DNA from: Cymbomonas tetramitiformis
Lineage: Eukaryota > Chlorophyta > Pyramimonadophyceae > Pyramimonadales > Pyramimonadaceae
NCBI GenBank assembly: GCA_001247695.2
Contig: LGRX02035276.1
Span: 5,665-69,664, forward strand
Length of the DNA stretch: 64,000 nucleotides
Direction of reading: 5' to 3'
The translations under genes were made by a program, and so were the position numbers. A model generated the notes under the pieces. It did no database searches, was not told the origin of the DNA, and saw only the letters and a list, made by a program, of their open reading frames with translations. Position 1 is the first letter of the stretch; each line of letters opens with the position of its first letter. Below are positions 20,746-29,738 of this stretch, in pieces.

Positions 20746-21083
20746 TGCTGGAAGTGACGCCCCGACTGTCATTCCTATAGTTAGGGTGTACAGTAATCAC
20801 TCAGTAGTAAGAAAACCCGCCAATAAGAAAGTAGCCAGCTTTTTTGATTTCTTCACAATATTTAACACATAGCACTCCATATTTAAGATCTCTATATAAA
20901 TAAGAAAGTTGCTAGGCTGACCTAAAATTCCTTTTTCTTAAAATCGAGTGTTTACTGTATGACTGTCACCGGTCCCGGAACCCTAGACCCCGAACATAGA
21001 ACGGGAAGACTGATTATTCTCACCTGGCATCTATTCTGATTATCCGACTCACCGAATATACAGTCCAACTGATATATTCAGCA
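20746..21083 (+). repeat. 3' LTR of the gag-only element, interrupted by a MITE
   Basis: Outside the inserted 167 bases it matches 17213-17381 with a handful of substitutions. The insertion splits the LTR after GGGTGTA. Confidence 0.9.
20791..20957. mobile_element. Short pogo-type MITE inside an LTR
   Basis: 167 bases with imperfect terminal inverted repeats (CAGTAATCACTC against CAGTAAACACTC) and TA duplications at 20789-20790 and 20958-20959. The subterminal AAGAAAACCCGCC motif is shared with the MITE at 19671. It inserted after the LTR element did. Confidence 0.85.
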
Positions 21084-21560
21084 ACATCTGCAGCTATCAT
21101 GCGGCTATCCTGCGGCTATCCTGCAGCTATTTCGCAGCTATCCTGCAGTTGTCCTGCACTCGGGACATATTTGCAGCACATGTACAACACGTCAATCTGA
21201 TCCATGCCTCCAGTCGAGGCATACGCACACCACATATGCCACAGTCCTGACGCATACTTTCAACCCAGGGAATATGTACACGAAACCTATACCAATCATG
21301 CAATTATTCGGACATTCGAACATCCACATTGTTTACACTACATATGTAGCATACTGTATACAGAACATGCTAACAACATATTAAAGGTATGCTGCAATGT
21401 ATTTGCAAATCCTAGGAGTCACAGTGTTCCTTGCAGTACCACGATTCAATGGGTACGTCTGTGAGCCCAGCACATCGTAAATGCAAAGCCTCCCGACAGC
21501 CTGCCTGCTCACACATAAGGAGCTCACCATCGGACCCGCACTTTCCACAAGTGTCGAAGT
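21084..21560. repeat. CTGCAGCTATCC short-repeat cluster and AT-rich flank
   Basis: Seven or so degenerate units of (C/G)TGC-R-GCTATC at 21086-21150, continuing the GCTGCA-rich sequence seen at 17041-17207 before the LTR element inserted. The remaining bases hold no gene that I can support. Confidence 0.55.
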
Positions 21561-21572
21561 GCCCGTCACTAC

Positions 21573-22785
21573 CTATGGGCCTAAGAATGTCACCGTCCGG
21601 GCCAGTTTTTCCATGTTCCGATCGCTAGTATCCAGCACCACCGCGGATTCCATGCAGGGGTGCTTGGCTATCAACACTCGCGCTTGGACCTGATTGGCTA
21701 AGGGGAAGGGCTCTCGGTTGTCCATGGTGTACTCGGACGTGTCCCATGGGTTGAAGGTGTAGAAGGCCGTTGAAGTCTTGTCCACCCCAAGGATGGAATT
21801 CCTATTCCTGAAGTTGGTGATCTGGGTCGGTGTGGGCAGCGGCAGCCAGTCAGATTTTAAAAAAGTGTAGGATACACCGCCAATAGTTATCTGCATGATA
21901 GATTTGATGACACCATACCTGCAATATGCATGCAGCATATCCTTGAAGCGCTGCAGACGTACCAAAGTTATGATGCAAACGTATCACAAGAAAGTGGACG
22001 CGGGTAGATAGTTGTCGTGGTCGCACCTGTCAACCCACTACTCTGGACGTGCATTGCCATCACGTGTCTCTATCTGCTGGAAATAGAGCACAGATGAAGG
22101 ATAGCGATGCGCGTTTCCCCATATCCCCAATAGTAGTGCGAAAGACTTCACCTCCGATGGTCGCCTTAGTAAAAGCGCGACACTCGCGGATGGGGCCCAT
22201 CATGAGCATCTGCTAATAATCCGTGTACTGTCGACCAAGCCATCCTGTAGGGTCCACCCATGCACTGAAGCGGATCTCGGGCACAGGATCCCAAAATACA
22301 CGGCGACCGGCTGCTGACTTCGTGCGATCCGAGTTCTCCCTGTGAATTCGCCGTATTGTCAGTATATGTTCAACACATTGAAGACATGCTGCAATATCGC
22401 TGCAATACCGTTGCAAGATAGTACGGCGTGTAAGCAAGCAATAGTATTCCGAGGTGTACGTACCTTTGGCGGTAGATGTCATACTTCATGTTGTTGTACA
22501 AGCTTTTGGTATGTGGGAATACTCGCTCGCATCCAGCGTTTGAGTTCGTTGATATCGTCATCCGATAGCCATAGTTTCTTCCCGTCCTTACCGGGGGTGG
22601 TTACCACAATGCCGGGCTTCTGGGTCGTCAAAGCCCGCGGAAGACGGCGACGGGTTCTTCGATTCCCCAGCATGCTGATGATGCCCCGCAACGAGCACAG
22701 CATCTTCAATCTCCGAATACCGTTCATGATGCTTGCTACGGGGTACGCATTGTTCTTCACCCACCTAGCTATCTTGCCGTCTTCG
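21573..22785 (-). pseudogene. CACTA (En/Spm) transposase C-terminal remnant, DUF4216-like
   Basis: Two or three exon-like blocks on the minus strand. About 22785-22480 (KARWVKNNAYPV-like and basic; LSDDDINELKRWMR). About 22340-22110 (GPIRECRAFTKATIGGEVFR, resembling the 'G..Y..Y.ingy.F.T' block before DUF4216). And 21965-21573 (YCRYGVIKSIMQI, SYTFLKSDWL, PFPLANQVQARVLI), which follows the DUF4216 pattern YYG.I..I.EL, LFKCDW, PF.LA.QA.QV. Stops and a non-coding gap lie between blocks. In CACTA elements this domain follows the Tnp2 transposase; the catalytic part is not present here. The assignment rests on motif spacing, not on an alignment. Confidence 0.45.
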
Positions 22786-23255
22786 ACTCCTGGGTCAGCA
22801 CCTCGGCGTGAGCAGCTTGCATCCCCGTGCCTGAGCACCTGGGACATAGCCACTCGCCCTCGGGAACCTCTGATAACACTGGGTTGAGGCACCATAGATG
22901 ATACCCCTTGTTGCACGCGTCGCACAACAACATCTCTGCTTCCCCGTCAGCCTTCCTGCACACTTCACATGCAAGATGTTTGCTGGGTACAGCTGCGCTG
23001 CAGTCATACTGATCCTTGACCTGCAGATGACACGCGGTGCAATGCTTTGCACTCGGTGTTCTTCTCCCCGAGTCTTGCGGCGTCCTCGAGCACCACCACA
23101 CCATCCCGCTGTATCTTCACCAACTTAAGGATGGCTGGCTTGGTCGCTACCTCCATACCACTGCGAGGCTTCTGTCTGATGTACACGAAGTCCCCCACCT
23201 TGAACTGGTGTGGTTTGGTTGGGTTCATACCCACCACCCCTTCTGCCTTCATAAA
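22769..23255 (-). pseudogene. Gypsy integrase C-terminus with PHD finger (frameshifted, cut by MULE)
   Basis: Minus-strand sequence continuing the integrase fragment of 28808-29735 across the MULE. An SH3-like integrase tail (KVGDFVYIRQ, TKPAILKLVKIQRDG) is followed, after a frame change near 23060, by CTACHL and a canonical PHD finger (CEVC...MLLCDACNKGYHLWCL...WLCPRC, about 22972-22835). All seven Cys and the His of the C4HC3 signature are present. PHD fingers read histone H3 tails (established). Here the finger sits where chromoviruses carry a chromodomain, so a role in choosing insertion sites is likely (inference). The frame ends at 22769, where CACTA-like sequence begins. Confidence 0.75.
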
Positions 23256-23265
23256 GTAAGGTATC

Positions 23266-23398
23266 GGATTAATGGTGAAAACTCCACGGATTTTGGGTCA
23301 TTACTCCACGCCGTGTTTCACTCCACGGATTTTGGGTCATTACTCCACAAGTGACCTGCGGGTGTCATTCGCGAATGACCGCTGACCTACGGTCAATC
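23266..23398 (+). repeat. MULE left terminal inverted repeat
   Basis: It contains two direct 29-base repeats starting ACTCCACGGATTTTGGG and the palindrome GTCATTCGCGAATGAC, probable transposase-binding sites. The mirror copy is at about 28676-28807. Confidence 0.88.
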
Positions 23399-23511
23399 GT
23401 GAATGACCGCCAGAACGACATATCTTGAGCTACATTCACATAATGAGCGGTACTTGAAAAATATTTCGAATACCGTTTGCAATATACTTCAAGCTATCGT
23501 ATTCATTCGCC

Positions 23512-24000
23512 ATGGTGAAACGTATCAAGACACCGCTTCAAACTAATAAAATATCGTCATATTTCATGCCTTTACCCATTAGCAAAACACGTGAGTACTT
23601 CGTCTCTACGCAATATCCACCGCCAAGTCTTACCGGTGATCACAAAGGGAAACTCCCCACTCCAACTCAACGTGATATTCACATAGATACTTGCCGACTG
23701 CACTATGTCCTCGGCTACGAACCCGATTATGCATATGTCATAAGTGAAATATCACAACCGCAATACCTCATTCTCAACCGCATATTGCTAGCGGGGGAGG
23801 TATCTACCGAGTACCGTATTCGGTTGCTGTATGCATATGCCGTGCACCTTGTGGACAAGAACAAACAATCGGTATATTGTTATGCCAAGCAAGATATCCA
23901 GGTGAAACATAAGATATGTGCAAATATGGTGGTGCCATATGAACTTTGCTATCCGTGCTTTAACTACCTTGTCACTTCGATCGGCTATTTCAAACTTTAA
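23512..24000 (+). CDS. Hypothetical MULE-borne protein, 162 residues
   Basis: The only plus-strand gene in the transposon, divergent from the others. The basic N-terminus contains TNKISSYF (about residues 11-18), which has the hydrophobic-x-x-aromatic-aromatic spacing of a PCNA-interacting peptide but lacks the initial Gln at the right place. The rest is a compact alpha/beta-looking sequence with a CYAK and a C..C pair (ELCYPC) near the C-terminus. I do not recognise the family. Its place inside an autonomous element with an uninterrupted frame argues that it is a real accessory gene. Confidence 0.5.
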   Translation: MVKRIKTPLQTNKISSYFMPLPISKTREYFVSTQYPPPSLTGDHKGKLPTPTQRDIHIDTCRLHYVLGYEPDYAYVISEISQPQYLILNRILLAGEVSTEYRIRLLYAYAVHLVDKNKQSVYCYAKQDIQVKHKICANMVVPYELCYPCFNYLVTSIGYFKL

Positions 24001-24096
24001 CAAGGTGCTATTACAACTATGGCTCTCGGTTAGGATTTACTGAGCCAGACAGTACACAGGGGTTACAACTCTTGCGCTCAGCTAGGACATACTTAG

Positions 24097-24765
24097 TTAG
24101 ACCATCACTGGTGGCCAAAACCTTGGAGGTAGGCATGTTTGCCTGCTATCATACATTTTGAAAAAGCAAACACTGTAACTAATACCTTTGAAGCCGGCCT
24201 TCCTAATTCGATGCCAACCCCTTGTGTCACACTTCAACACCGGGTATGGGTCTCCTTCCTTCCGAGAACCGAAAAATGTTCGGTTGTGATCATCATATTC
24301 ACTCCCTCCGAAGTCCACAAACTCGTTTTCAAAGCATCCTAACTTAACCCAGTACTGGTACTGAACATTGAAAGCATCTTGGTGCCACTTTATTTCAGCT
24401 GCATCATCCTTGCAGGAGCAATACAGACACCACCCTCCCTCTTTGTACTCTGGATCAAGGTACTCTAGTACCATGTCCGCAAGCACCCATAGCTTTCTTC
24501 TAAACCATGTGTGCGAGGGCTGTATGAGTGGATCCTCGTGACAAACTCCCTTTCCCGAGTGGAAAGGATGGGGAAGAGTAAACTTTTGCTTCGGCTTCGC
24601 ATTGCATTTGCTTCTTGCGCGGCACGTGCTCCCCATGCTAAACGACCATAATACATTGAAGCCTGTCTTAGTGCGCTTGCCCGCTTGCCGCTCAATCGAA
24701 GACCCTTGGCGCCTTCGGGTCTCTTCCACTAGCATTTCCTCAATTCTCTTTAGCAGTGTTTGCAC
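24097..24765 (-). CDS. 2-oxoglutarate/Fe(II) dioxygenase-like protein borne by the MULE
   Basis: 222 residues. The iron-binding signature of the double-stranded beta-helix fold is visible: H128-x-D130 (KWHQDAFN) and a distal His at 185 (RGWHRI), 55 residues later, followed by a strand GISYSVCFFKMYD. In the TET/JBP and AlkB groups an Arg about 8-17 residues after the distal His binds 2-oxoglutarate; here Lys193 is the nearest candidate, so that residue is atypical. TET/JBP enzymes oxidise methyl groups on DNA bases and are known passengers of fungal KDZ transposons (established). A base-demethylating or hydroxylating role here is inference. It lies 39 bases from the methyltransferase-like gene, same strand. 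Confidence 0.55.
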   Translation of the reverse strand: MQTLLKRIEEMLVEETRRRQGSSIERQAGKRTKTGFNVLWSFSMGSTCRARSKCNAKPKQKFTLPHPFHSGKGVCHEDPLIQPSHTWFRRKLWVLADMVLEYLDPEYKEGGWCLYCSCKDDAAEIKWHQDAFNVQYQYWVKLGCFENEFVDFGGSEYDDHNRTFFGSRKEGDPYPVLKCDTRGWHRIRKAGFKGISYSVCFFKMYDSRQTCLPPRFWPPVMV

Positions 24766-24803
24766 TTCGATCGAACGACTTGGAAGTATGGCGCGCGGCC
24801 TGC

Positions 24804-25499
24804 TTATACACGTGTATCAAAAATAATTAGTCCTCTCGCTAGATTGCAACTCACTTTGTACTCTACTCCCTCAAAAACAACACGCCCAGCGTTGCAGGAC
24901 TGTGTAAATCTAATTGCGCATGCTAGAATAGCCTTTCTATCTTTCACGCCCTTGCCGCATACATACCAAGCCTCGATCTCCCCAAGCGCCTTCGTGTGAC
25001 CAGGGTAAGCGATGGGAGGCAACAATACTTTCACACTAACATATTGCAGTAGCAATTCCCGACCATCGCTCACTGCTGGACGCTCATAGGAGTTCAGCAA
25101 CTTCAGGCACAAAAAAGAAATGTTAGCATGCACTAGCCGCTCAAATAACGGTGTGCACAAACCGCGGCTATATGGGAGGGACGTCACTACGACATCTACA
25201 TTGCTATTCGACAAATCACTACGAAGTAAGTCACCCTCTCGAAACCCGCTTGCAGCATGTTTGTCAAACAATACTATTCCTTTCGCACCAAATTTCGCCA
25301 GCTGTGTATACACCATTGAGGCTTGCTTACCGCAACAGAAATCTCCAAACTTCAGTCCGTGCAAAAGTGGGCCGAATATTGCTCGCAATATCGCATACTG
25401 ACACGACTGTGTGGAGTAAAATGCTGTTTTCCGATTGCAAGGATTACTTGGAGTGGAAGGGTGCTCAAAAAACGTCAAAGGAGCACACCGCCTATCCAT
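24804..25499 (-). CDS. DNA adenine-methyltransferase-like protein borne by the MULE
   Basis: 231 residues with a Rossmann-type methyltransferase pattern. Motif I is FGDFCCGK (about residue 51, comparable to D-P-C-x-G-x-G of phage and bacterial N6-adenine enzymes). An acidic residue follows the second strand (IVLFDKHA), then GDLL, then VDVVVTSLPYS (residues 101-111), matching the D-x-I-x-T-N-P-P-Y-S catalytic loop with NPPY changed to SLPY. The motif I to IV order is that of the gamma/Dam-like group. The altered catalytic tetrad leaves activity in doubt. It may modify element DNA at its ends or host chromatin (inference). It is probably co-expressed with the dioxygenase-like gene. Confidence 0.6.
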   Translation of the reverse strand: MDRRCAPLTFFEHPSTPSNPCNRKTAFYSTQSCQYAILRAIFGPLLHGLKFGDFCCGKQASMVYTQLAKFGAKGIVLFDKHAASGFREGDLLRSDLSNSNVDVVVTSLPYSRGLCTPLFERLVHANISFLCLKLLNSYERPAVSDGRELLLQYVSVKVLLPPIAYPGHTKALGEIEAWYVCGKGVKDRKAILACAIRFTQSCNAGRVVFEGVEYKVSCNLARGLIIFDTRV

Positions 25500-25539
25500 T
25501 TCCGTTCGCGGCCTCTTCGTGGGGGGAGTTGCACTTGAT

Positions 25540-25959
25540 TTAACAGCTGCGGCCTTGACAACTGTTAGTAGGAACTATTTGCATTGACAAGAGGTCGTGC
25601 ACCCACGCATAGAAAGCTTTATTTTGATCGTGAGCTGGACAACACCACACTAAGGGTTTAGGTGGTGTAATCGTTTCGCATGCCTGAATAAAGCTTGCGC
25701 GGTATTCCGTATGATGTAAACTGTATTGCGCATATGAGCGCGTGATATCTAATAGAAAATCTGATTTCAGTGCGTTACAGTCCTTGGCAACTTTGCCATC
25801 TATCACGGGCGGAAACTCGTGTGAAACTGGCCAGTAGTTCGGGCGTGCTCCACCAACTAGTTGCGGCCACGAGCCAAGGAGAAATCTTACTAACTTCCGC
25901 AAGTCTTGTACACCTGGCATCTTTGGAGTAACTATTTGATTGCACACGGAACGAGGCAT
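25540..25959 (-). CDS. Hypothetical MULE-borne protein, 139 residues
   Basis: An open frame between the transposase and the methyltransferase-like gene, ending 40 bases before the latter. It is Trp- and Cys-rich (LLGSWPQL, YWPVSHEFPP, WCCPAHDQ) with a plausible globular composition. It might be an upstream exon of the methyltransferase-like gene, though I found no clean splice pair, or a separate accessory protein. No family recognised. Confidence 0.45.
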   Translation of the reverse strand: MPRSVCNQIVTPKMPGVQDLRKLVRFLLGSWPQLVGGARPNYWPVSHEFPPVIDGKVAKDCNALKSDFLLDITRSYAQYSLHHTEYRASFIQACETITPPKPLVWCCPAHDQNKAFYAWVHDLLSMQIVPTNSCQGRSC

Positions 25960-26370
25960 ATTAGTATACTTCCGTATCGTTCGAATACATATATATTGTC
26001 TGAACTTAACTTATCACATATCGCACTTGTAAACCTGGTGTGTATGAGTGTGTTGTCACATTCGACATGTATCCAAGGGCCTTACTCTAACGCTAGTATC
26101 GATCGAAGGCACCGAACATAATTGGGATACCGAACGGTGTTTCGCGCGTTGGATGCGGTATGACACACTATCCATGGTCGGAGATACACCGAAGAGGAGT
26201 ATCAGTATGCATACACGATAAGAGGGGTTGGCACGACGGGAAATAAAGTAGGACACAACATGCTTTGCTATATGCAACTTGCAATATTACACATATATCA
26301 CTGCTGTACATATATGGTATAAAATTACTGCCAGGTACTAAGGTATCAAATGTTTCCGTTTTCTAATAGC

Positions 26371-28590
26371 CTACTTCCCACCCTTCTTGGATCGTTTCGA
26401 TTTCTTCGCTGGAGAAGGGCCTTGCTTACTCCATGCACCCTTCGGTCGGCTCTTGCGCCCAGACTTTTCCCGCACGGGAAGATTGGTGCACATCTCCTTC
26501 AAGTCGACCTTCTTCTCCAAGTGCAATACCAGGTGAGAGTGGGAGCAAACCCCACTATGCCAGTAGCCCTTACAATCGCACACCCAACGATCGTTTTGCC
26601 ATTGTACCTTGTGAAGGGACATGTACTTATCGACGAAAGTGTCAATTGATTGTTGCACTCGCACTATTGCTTCACCTGAAAGGGATTCCTCATAGTCACT
26701 CACCCGCTCCGTTGTCACTTCAATGCCACTCGATTTCTTCGTGTTGACATAATAAGCCCCGTTAAGCCGTTTGTAATCTTTCGCTTCCAGTTTCGCAAAA
26801 GCATCGAACACGATCTCCGCAGGAACCACACCGCACGTACCGCTATTGATCGGTTCACATAGCCCATTGACGGCATCCAAGTATAGCCAGTTTGGTATTT
26901 GCTCGTGCATCATATTGTCCAACCGTGCACGGAGATGGTTTAGCCGTGTTGATTTGACTTGTTTCCAGTAACTCTCGATGGGTTGGGAGGAGGGCATACA
27001 GTGACATACCCCAGACGCAGTGACGTACCAGCAATCATATGGCGGGGAGGTGTACTCTTTGGAAACCAGGTTCGCCAAAACCTCCTCCTTTTGTTTATTG
27101 CGAAGTTGGTGATGCACTAGGCGCGCCAAGTGTTTGAATTGCGGGCGGGTGCGGCAAACGTGTAGGTGCTGTAGGAAACCGTTGCAAGCATCGATAACAG
27201 CGCCCTTGTCGGTGGACACCATATGCTTCACCCACTCCTTCCGCGGTTTCATCGAAATATGTGGCCAGCACGTCACCCATTTTGCTGACGGCCACACCGT
27301 GGCATACGCGGACTTTATGGCGTCCGCTTTATCACTCGCCACAGTGCAAAGGTCAATCGTAAACCCGTACAGTAGGAACACAGCACGTATGGTGCATTTG
27401 AAAAGGCGTTCGAACGCCTCGCGTGACTCGCCCTTGGTAAACATGTAGGAGATAGGGCGGAATTGATGGCTAATGGTGCAGGACTTGGCGTCGTAGTAAA
27501 CATGGTGGGTTCCGAACGCAAGGATGGGCCACCCACAATATAGGAACTTCCAGCTACCGTCACACTCCCCTGGAAACTTGCCACCCCACGCATCCCGAGC
27601 GCGCTCCGCATTTTTGAGTAGGTTTCGCGTCGAGAATATGAACCCGAATGCATCATCTCCGCATTGAAAGACGCCGTCCGGTAGGATAACTACAGCATTG
27701 ATATCACCTTCGAGTGCGTTAGGGTGTAGCTCCATGCCTTTGGTTATCTCCACCAAGTCGGCAACACTCTCGATTTTGATGGAGCCAGTAGCACGCCGAA
27801 CAATGTTCCGTTTGAAGTCTTGGATTTGTTGTTGCGTCGGAAGCTTGGCGAGCATGTTTTGCTGACCACGGTATTTCAAATGCAACTTGTTTAGTATCCG
27901 TTTCGGCACGTCGCCGGCTTCAATGTGCGTGGTGATTTTCTCCCGGAACTCGTGATATATTCCGCGTTCATCTTTGTCATTGCAAGAGGTCTCAGTAGTG
28001 TGCTCGACATCGTTACTCTCCACGACCCATTTGTCTTCGCCCTTCCGGGGTCCTCGAAATCGTATGCTAGCCGCACAATCGGTGTGTGAACGGCACACGA
28101 ACACTCCGCCCGTTTGACCTTGGTCTTTGTAAGCAGTAACTGAACGAGTAAATTGCCATTTAACACTATCTCCCTTGACATGTTTCCGGCACTCCTCCCG
28201 AGTTTCATACTGGCAAATAACCTTAGGGAACTTTTCGGTTTTCGTTTTTGATTTTACCGCTTGTTCGTCGTGGCCTTGTTCCGTGATATCCTCTTCGGTA
28301 TCGCTAGGAAAATACTCTCTATCTTCGCCTTCACCTACCTCGGAGCAGTCACTTTCCCTGTTGCTATGGGTGTCTCTTTCCGGGTCGCTTTCCGGGTCAC
28401 TTTCCGGGTCACTTTCCGGGTCGCTTTCATGAGTCGGAAGCTTTCGTTTCACGCTCTCGTTCACGAGTGCACACCGAGCAAGTGCATTAGCTTTACCAAT
28501 ATCAAATTCCTCTTTGGTAATAATACTTTCATTGAATAATGTATACAAACGACGGATATCCTTTTCGGCGGACTCCGAACACATCTTCAA
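26371..28590 (-). CDS. MULE transposase with SWIM zinc finger
   Basis: 739 residues, uninterrupted. An N-terminal Ser-Asp-Pro-Glu repeat (about residues 54-71) is encoded by GGTCACTTTCC-type tandem sequence. A DNA-binding WRKY/FAR1-like region follows (CRSHTDCAASIRF). The DDE core is clear: CDGSWKF (D344), SDKADAI (D420) with CWPH, and QPIESYW (E539). A SWIM finger near the C-terminus (CDCKGYWHSGVCSH, C-x-C..C-x-H) and a Lys/Arg-rich nuclear-localisation-like tail complete it. This is the standard architecture of plant and fungal Mutator-like transposases. All catalytic residues are present, so the element may be autonomous. Confidence 0.9.
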   Translation of the reverse strand: MKMCSESAEKDIRRLYTLFNESIITKEEFDIGKANALARCALVNESVKRKLPTHESDPESDPESDPESDPERDTHSNRESDCSEVGEGEDREYFPSDTEEDITEQGHDEQAVKSKTKTEKFPKVICQYETREECRKHVKGDSVKWQFTRSVTAYKDQGQTGGVFVCRSHTDCAASIRFRGPRKGEDKWVVESNDVEHTTETSCNDKDERGIYHEFREKITTHIEAGDVPKRILNKLHLKYRGQQNMLAKLPTQQQIQDFKRNIVRRATGSIKIESVADLVEITKGMELHPNALEGDINAVVILPDGVFQCGDDAFGFIFSTRNLLKNAERARDAWGGKFPGECDGSWKFLYCGWPILAFGTHHVYYDAKSCTISHQFRPISYMFTKGESREAFERLFKCTIRAVFLLYGFTIDLCTVASDKADAIKSAYATVWPSAKWVTCWPHISMKPRKEWVKHMVSTDKGAVIDACNGFLQHLHVCRTRPQFKHLARLVHHQLRNKQKEEVLANLVSKEYTSPPYDCWYVTASGVCHCMPSSQPIESYWKQVKSTRLNHLRARLDNMMHEQIPNWLYLDAVNGLCEPINSGTCGVVPAEIVFDAFAKLEAKDYKRLNGAYYVNTKKSSGIEVTTERVSDYEESLSGEAIVRVQQSIDTFVDKYMSLHKVQWQNDRWVCDCKGYWHSGVCSHSHLVLHLEKKVDLKEMCTNLPVREKSGRKSRPKGAWSKQGPSPAKKSKRSKKGGK

Positions 28591-28675
28591 GTAAAGTAAT
28601 GCGACTCAACTCGAATATCCTAAGTTATTTTGCCTTCACCGCATTAGTCATGAGTATGCCATGCCATATGACCTA

Positions 28676-28807
28676 TGCCGTCGTAGGTCAGCGGTCATTC
28701 GCGAATGACACCCGCAGGTCACCTGTGAAGTAATGACCCAAAATCCGTGGAGTAAAACACGGCGTGGAGTAATGACCCAAAATCCGTGGAGTTTTGACAT
28801 GCGACCC
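28676..28807 (-). repeat. MULE right terminal inverted repeat
   Basis: Inverted match to 23266-23398, including the doubled ACTCCACGGATTTTGGG motif and the palindrome. Only the outer 12 bases (GACATGCGACCC) diverge. Confidence 0.88.
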
Positions 28808-28817
28808 GTAAGGTATC

Positions 28818-29738
28818 TCGATGTTGCGCAACCTCAAGACTGCAGCCTGCATGTACCATCAGTCGCCTCACTACCTGAGCTCTCTGCAACAGGTCTTTAA
28901 CTCGGTGATCCTTGGCATCCTTCACCTCCAAATCGAAGTTCAAGTTGGGTGCCTTCTTCAGGTCAGGCGGCACCACAGCCTCCTGAGCAAACAGCAGCGT
29001 GAACGGTGCCACTCCCGTAGACTCGCTCCTGCCGGGCTGCGTTGTAACTCAGCACCAGTGACCAGAGCAACTCGTCCCACTCATAGTCAAGACCCTTCTC
29101 CAAGGCGAACTTCTTGAAACAGAACTTGATGGTGCGTACCACCCGCTCTGTGAGCCCATTGCCCTCTGGTGAGTCTGGTGATGTAACTCTTCTGTCTATC
29201 AGACAGTCCCTGCACAACTGCTAAAACGCACCCTCAAATTCCTTACCTCCATCCACCAGGTACTCGGCTGGCGCGCCGAAGACAGCCAGCACATAGTTGC
29301 GGAATGCCGCCGCGATGGTGCTCGCCTCCTTATCAGGAATAGGCATGCACACTATAAACATGGTGTAATGCTCAGTCATGATGAGCACTCTGCTGTTGCC
29401 CGACCTCGTCACTCTCTTCGAAGGCCAAGCCAAGTCCAACGACCAACGATACATAAACGATTTAATCTCCAAGGGGGACAAAACTGCCTCCTCCCTGGCA
29501 TAATGGGTCTTCACCCGTTGGCATGTCTCACATTGCGTGACCACTGCCTCCACGTCCTTCTTAAGGTCAGCCCATCAATGTCGCTGCCACAGAAGGTGTT
29601 GGGTACGCCTAATTCCCCAGTGACCAGTCCTGGCGTGGTATTCTCTCACCAATGCCAGGCGGTCGGCAGGCTTCGGAATCCTATCTCCTTGCCTGATAGC
29701 GTGATCATGTAGATCTCATCGGTAACCTCGTCTTATCG
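28818..29738 (-). pseudogene. Gypsy integrase fragment (zinc domain and core), disrupted
   Basis: Read from 29738 downward: an H2C2 zinc domain (ADRLALVREYHARTGHWGIR, LLWQRH, CETCQRVK) with an internal stop near 29577; the core with WSLDLAWP (first Asp) and YLVDGGKEFEG (second Asp), stop at 29221; then GNGLTERVVRTIKF (Glu) and SLVLSYNAARQ; and, in a shifted frame, the tail TPFTLLFAQEAVVPP and QHRDTL, cut by the MULE at 28808-28817. The sequence resumes at 23255 with the PHD-bearing tail. At least two stops and two frameshifts make it non-functional. No reverse transcriptase precedes it; the upstream sequence is DDE-transposase-like. Confidence 0.85.

Larger units (their letters stand above)
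17213..21083 (+). mobile_element. Non-autonomous gag-only LTR retrotransposon (TR-GAG type)
   Basis: LTRs at 17213-17381 and 20746-21083 (the latter enlarged by a 167-base MITE plus TA) begin TGCTGGAAGTG and end TTCAGCA. They are flanked by the 5-base duplication ACATC (17208-17212, 21084-21088). Inside is a Gag-like gene and a second frame with a hydrophobic segment, but no protease, integrase, reverse transcriptase or RNase H. The hairpin CCACC..GGTGG before the 3' LTR and the TGCTG LTR start match the copia element at 7978, so a copia relative may mobilise it (inference). LTRs differ by a few bases and the element has taken two MITEs, so it is older than that copia. Confidence 0.88.
23266..28807 (-). 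mobile_element. Mutator-like (MULE) DNA transposon carrying accessory genes, 5542 bases
   Basis: Long terminal inverted repeats of about 130 bases (left 23266-23398, right about 28676-28807) are nearly identical apart from the outer 12 bases. The flanking GTAAGGTATC occurs at 23256-23265 and 28808-28817, a 10-base target duplication in the MULE size range. Each end holds two copies of the motif ACTCCACGGATTTTGGGTCA and a 16-base perfect palindrome GTCATTCGCGAATGAC. Inside are a full transposase and four further ORFs, three on the same strand, including methyltransferase-like and dioxygenase-like genes. The element sits inside a gypsy integrase coding region and interrupts it. Confidence 0.9.

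Noticed and set aside
23416..28590. Idea that the MULE-borne genes are host genes captured as fragments (Pack-MULE)
   Set aside because: The ORFs are uninterrupted, compact and mostly co-oriented with a complete transposase, unlike gene fragments with introns in Pack-MULEs. No flanking intron remnants were seen.
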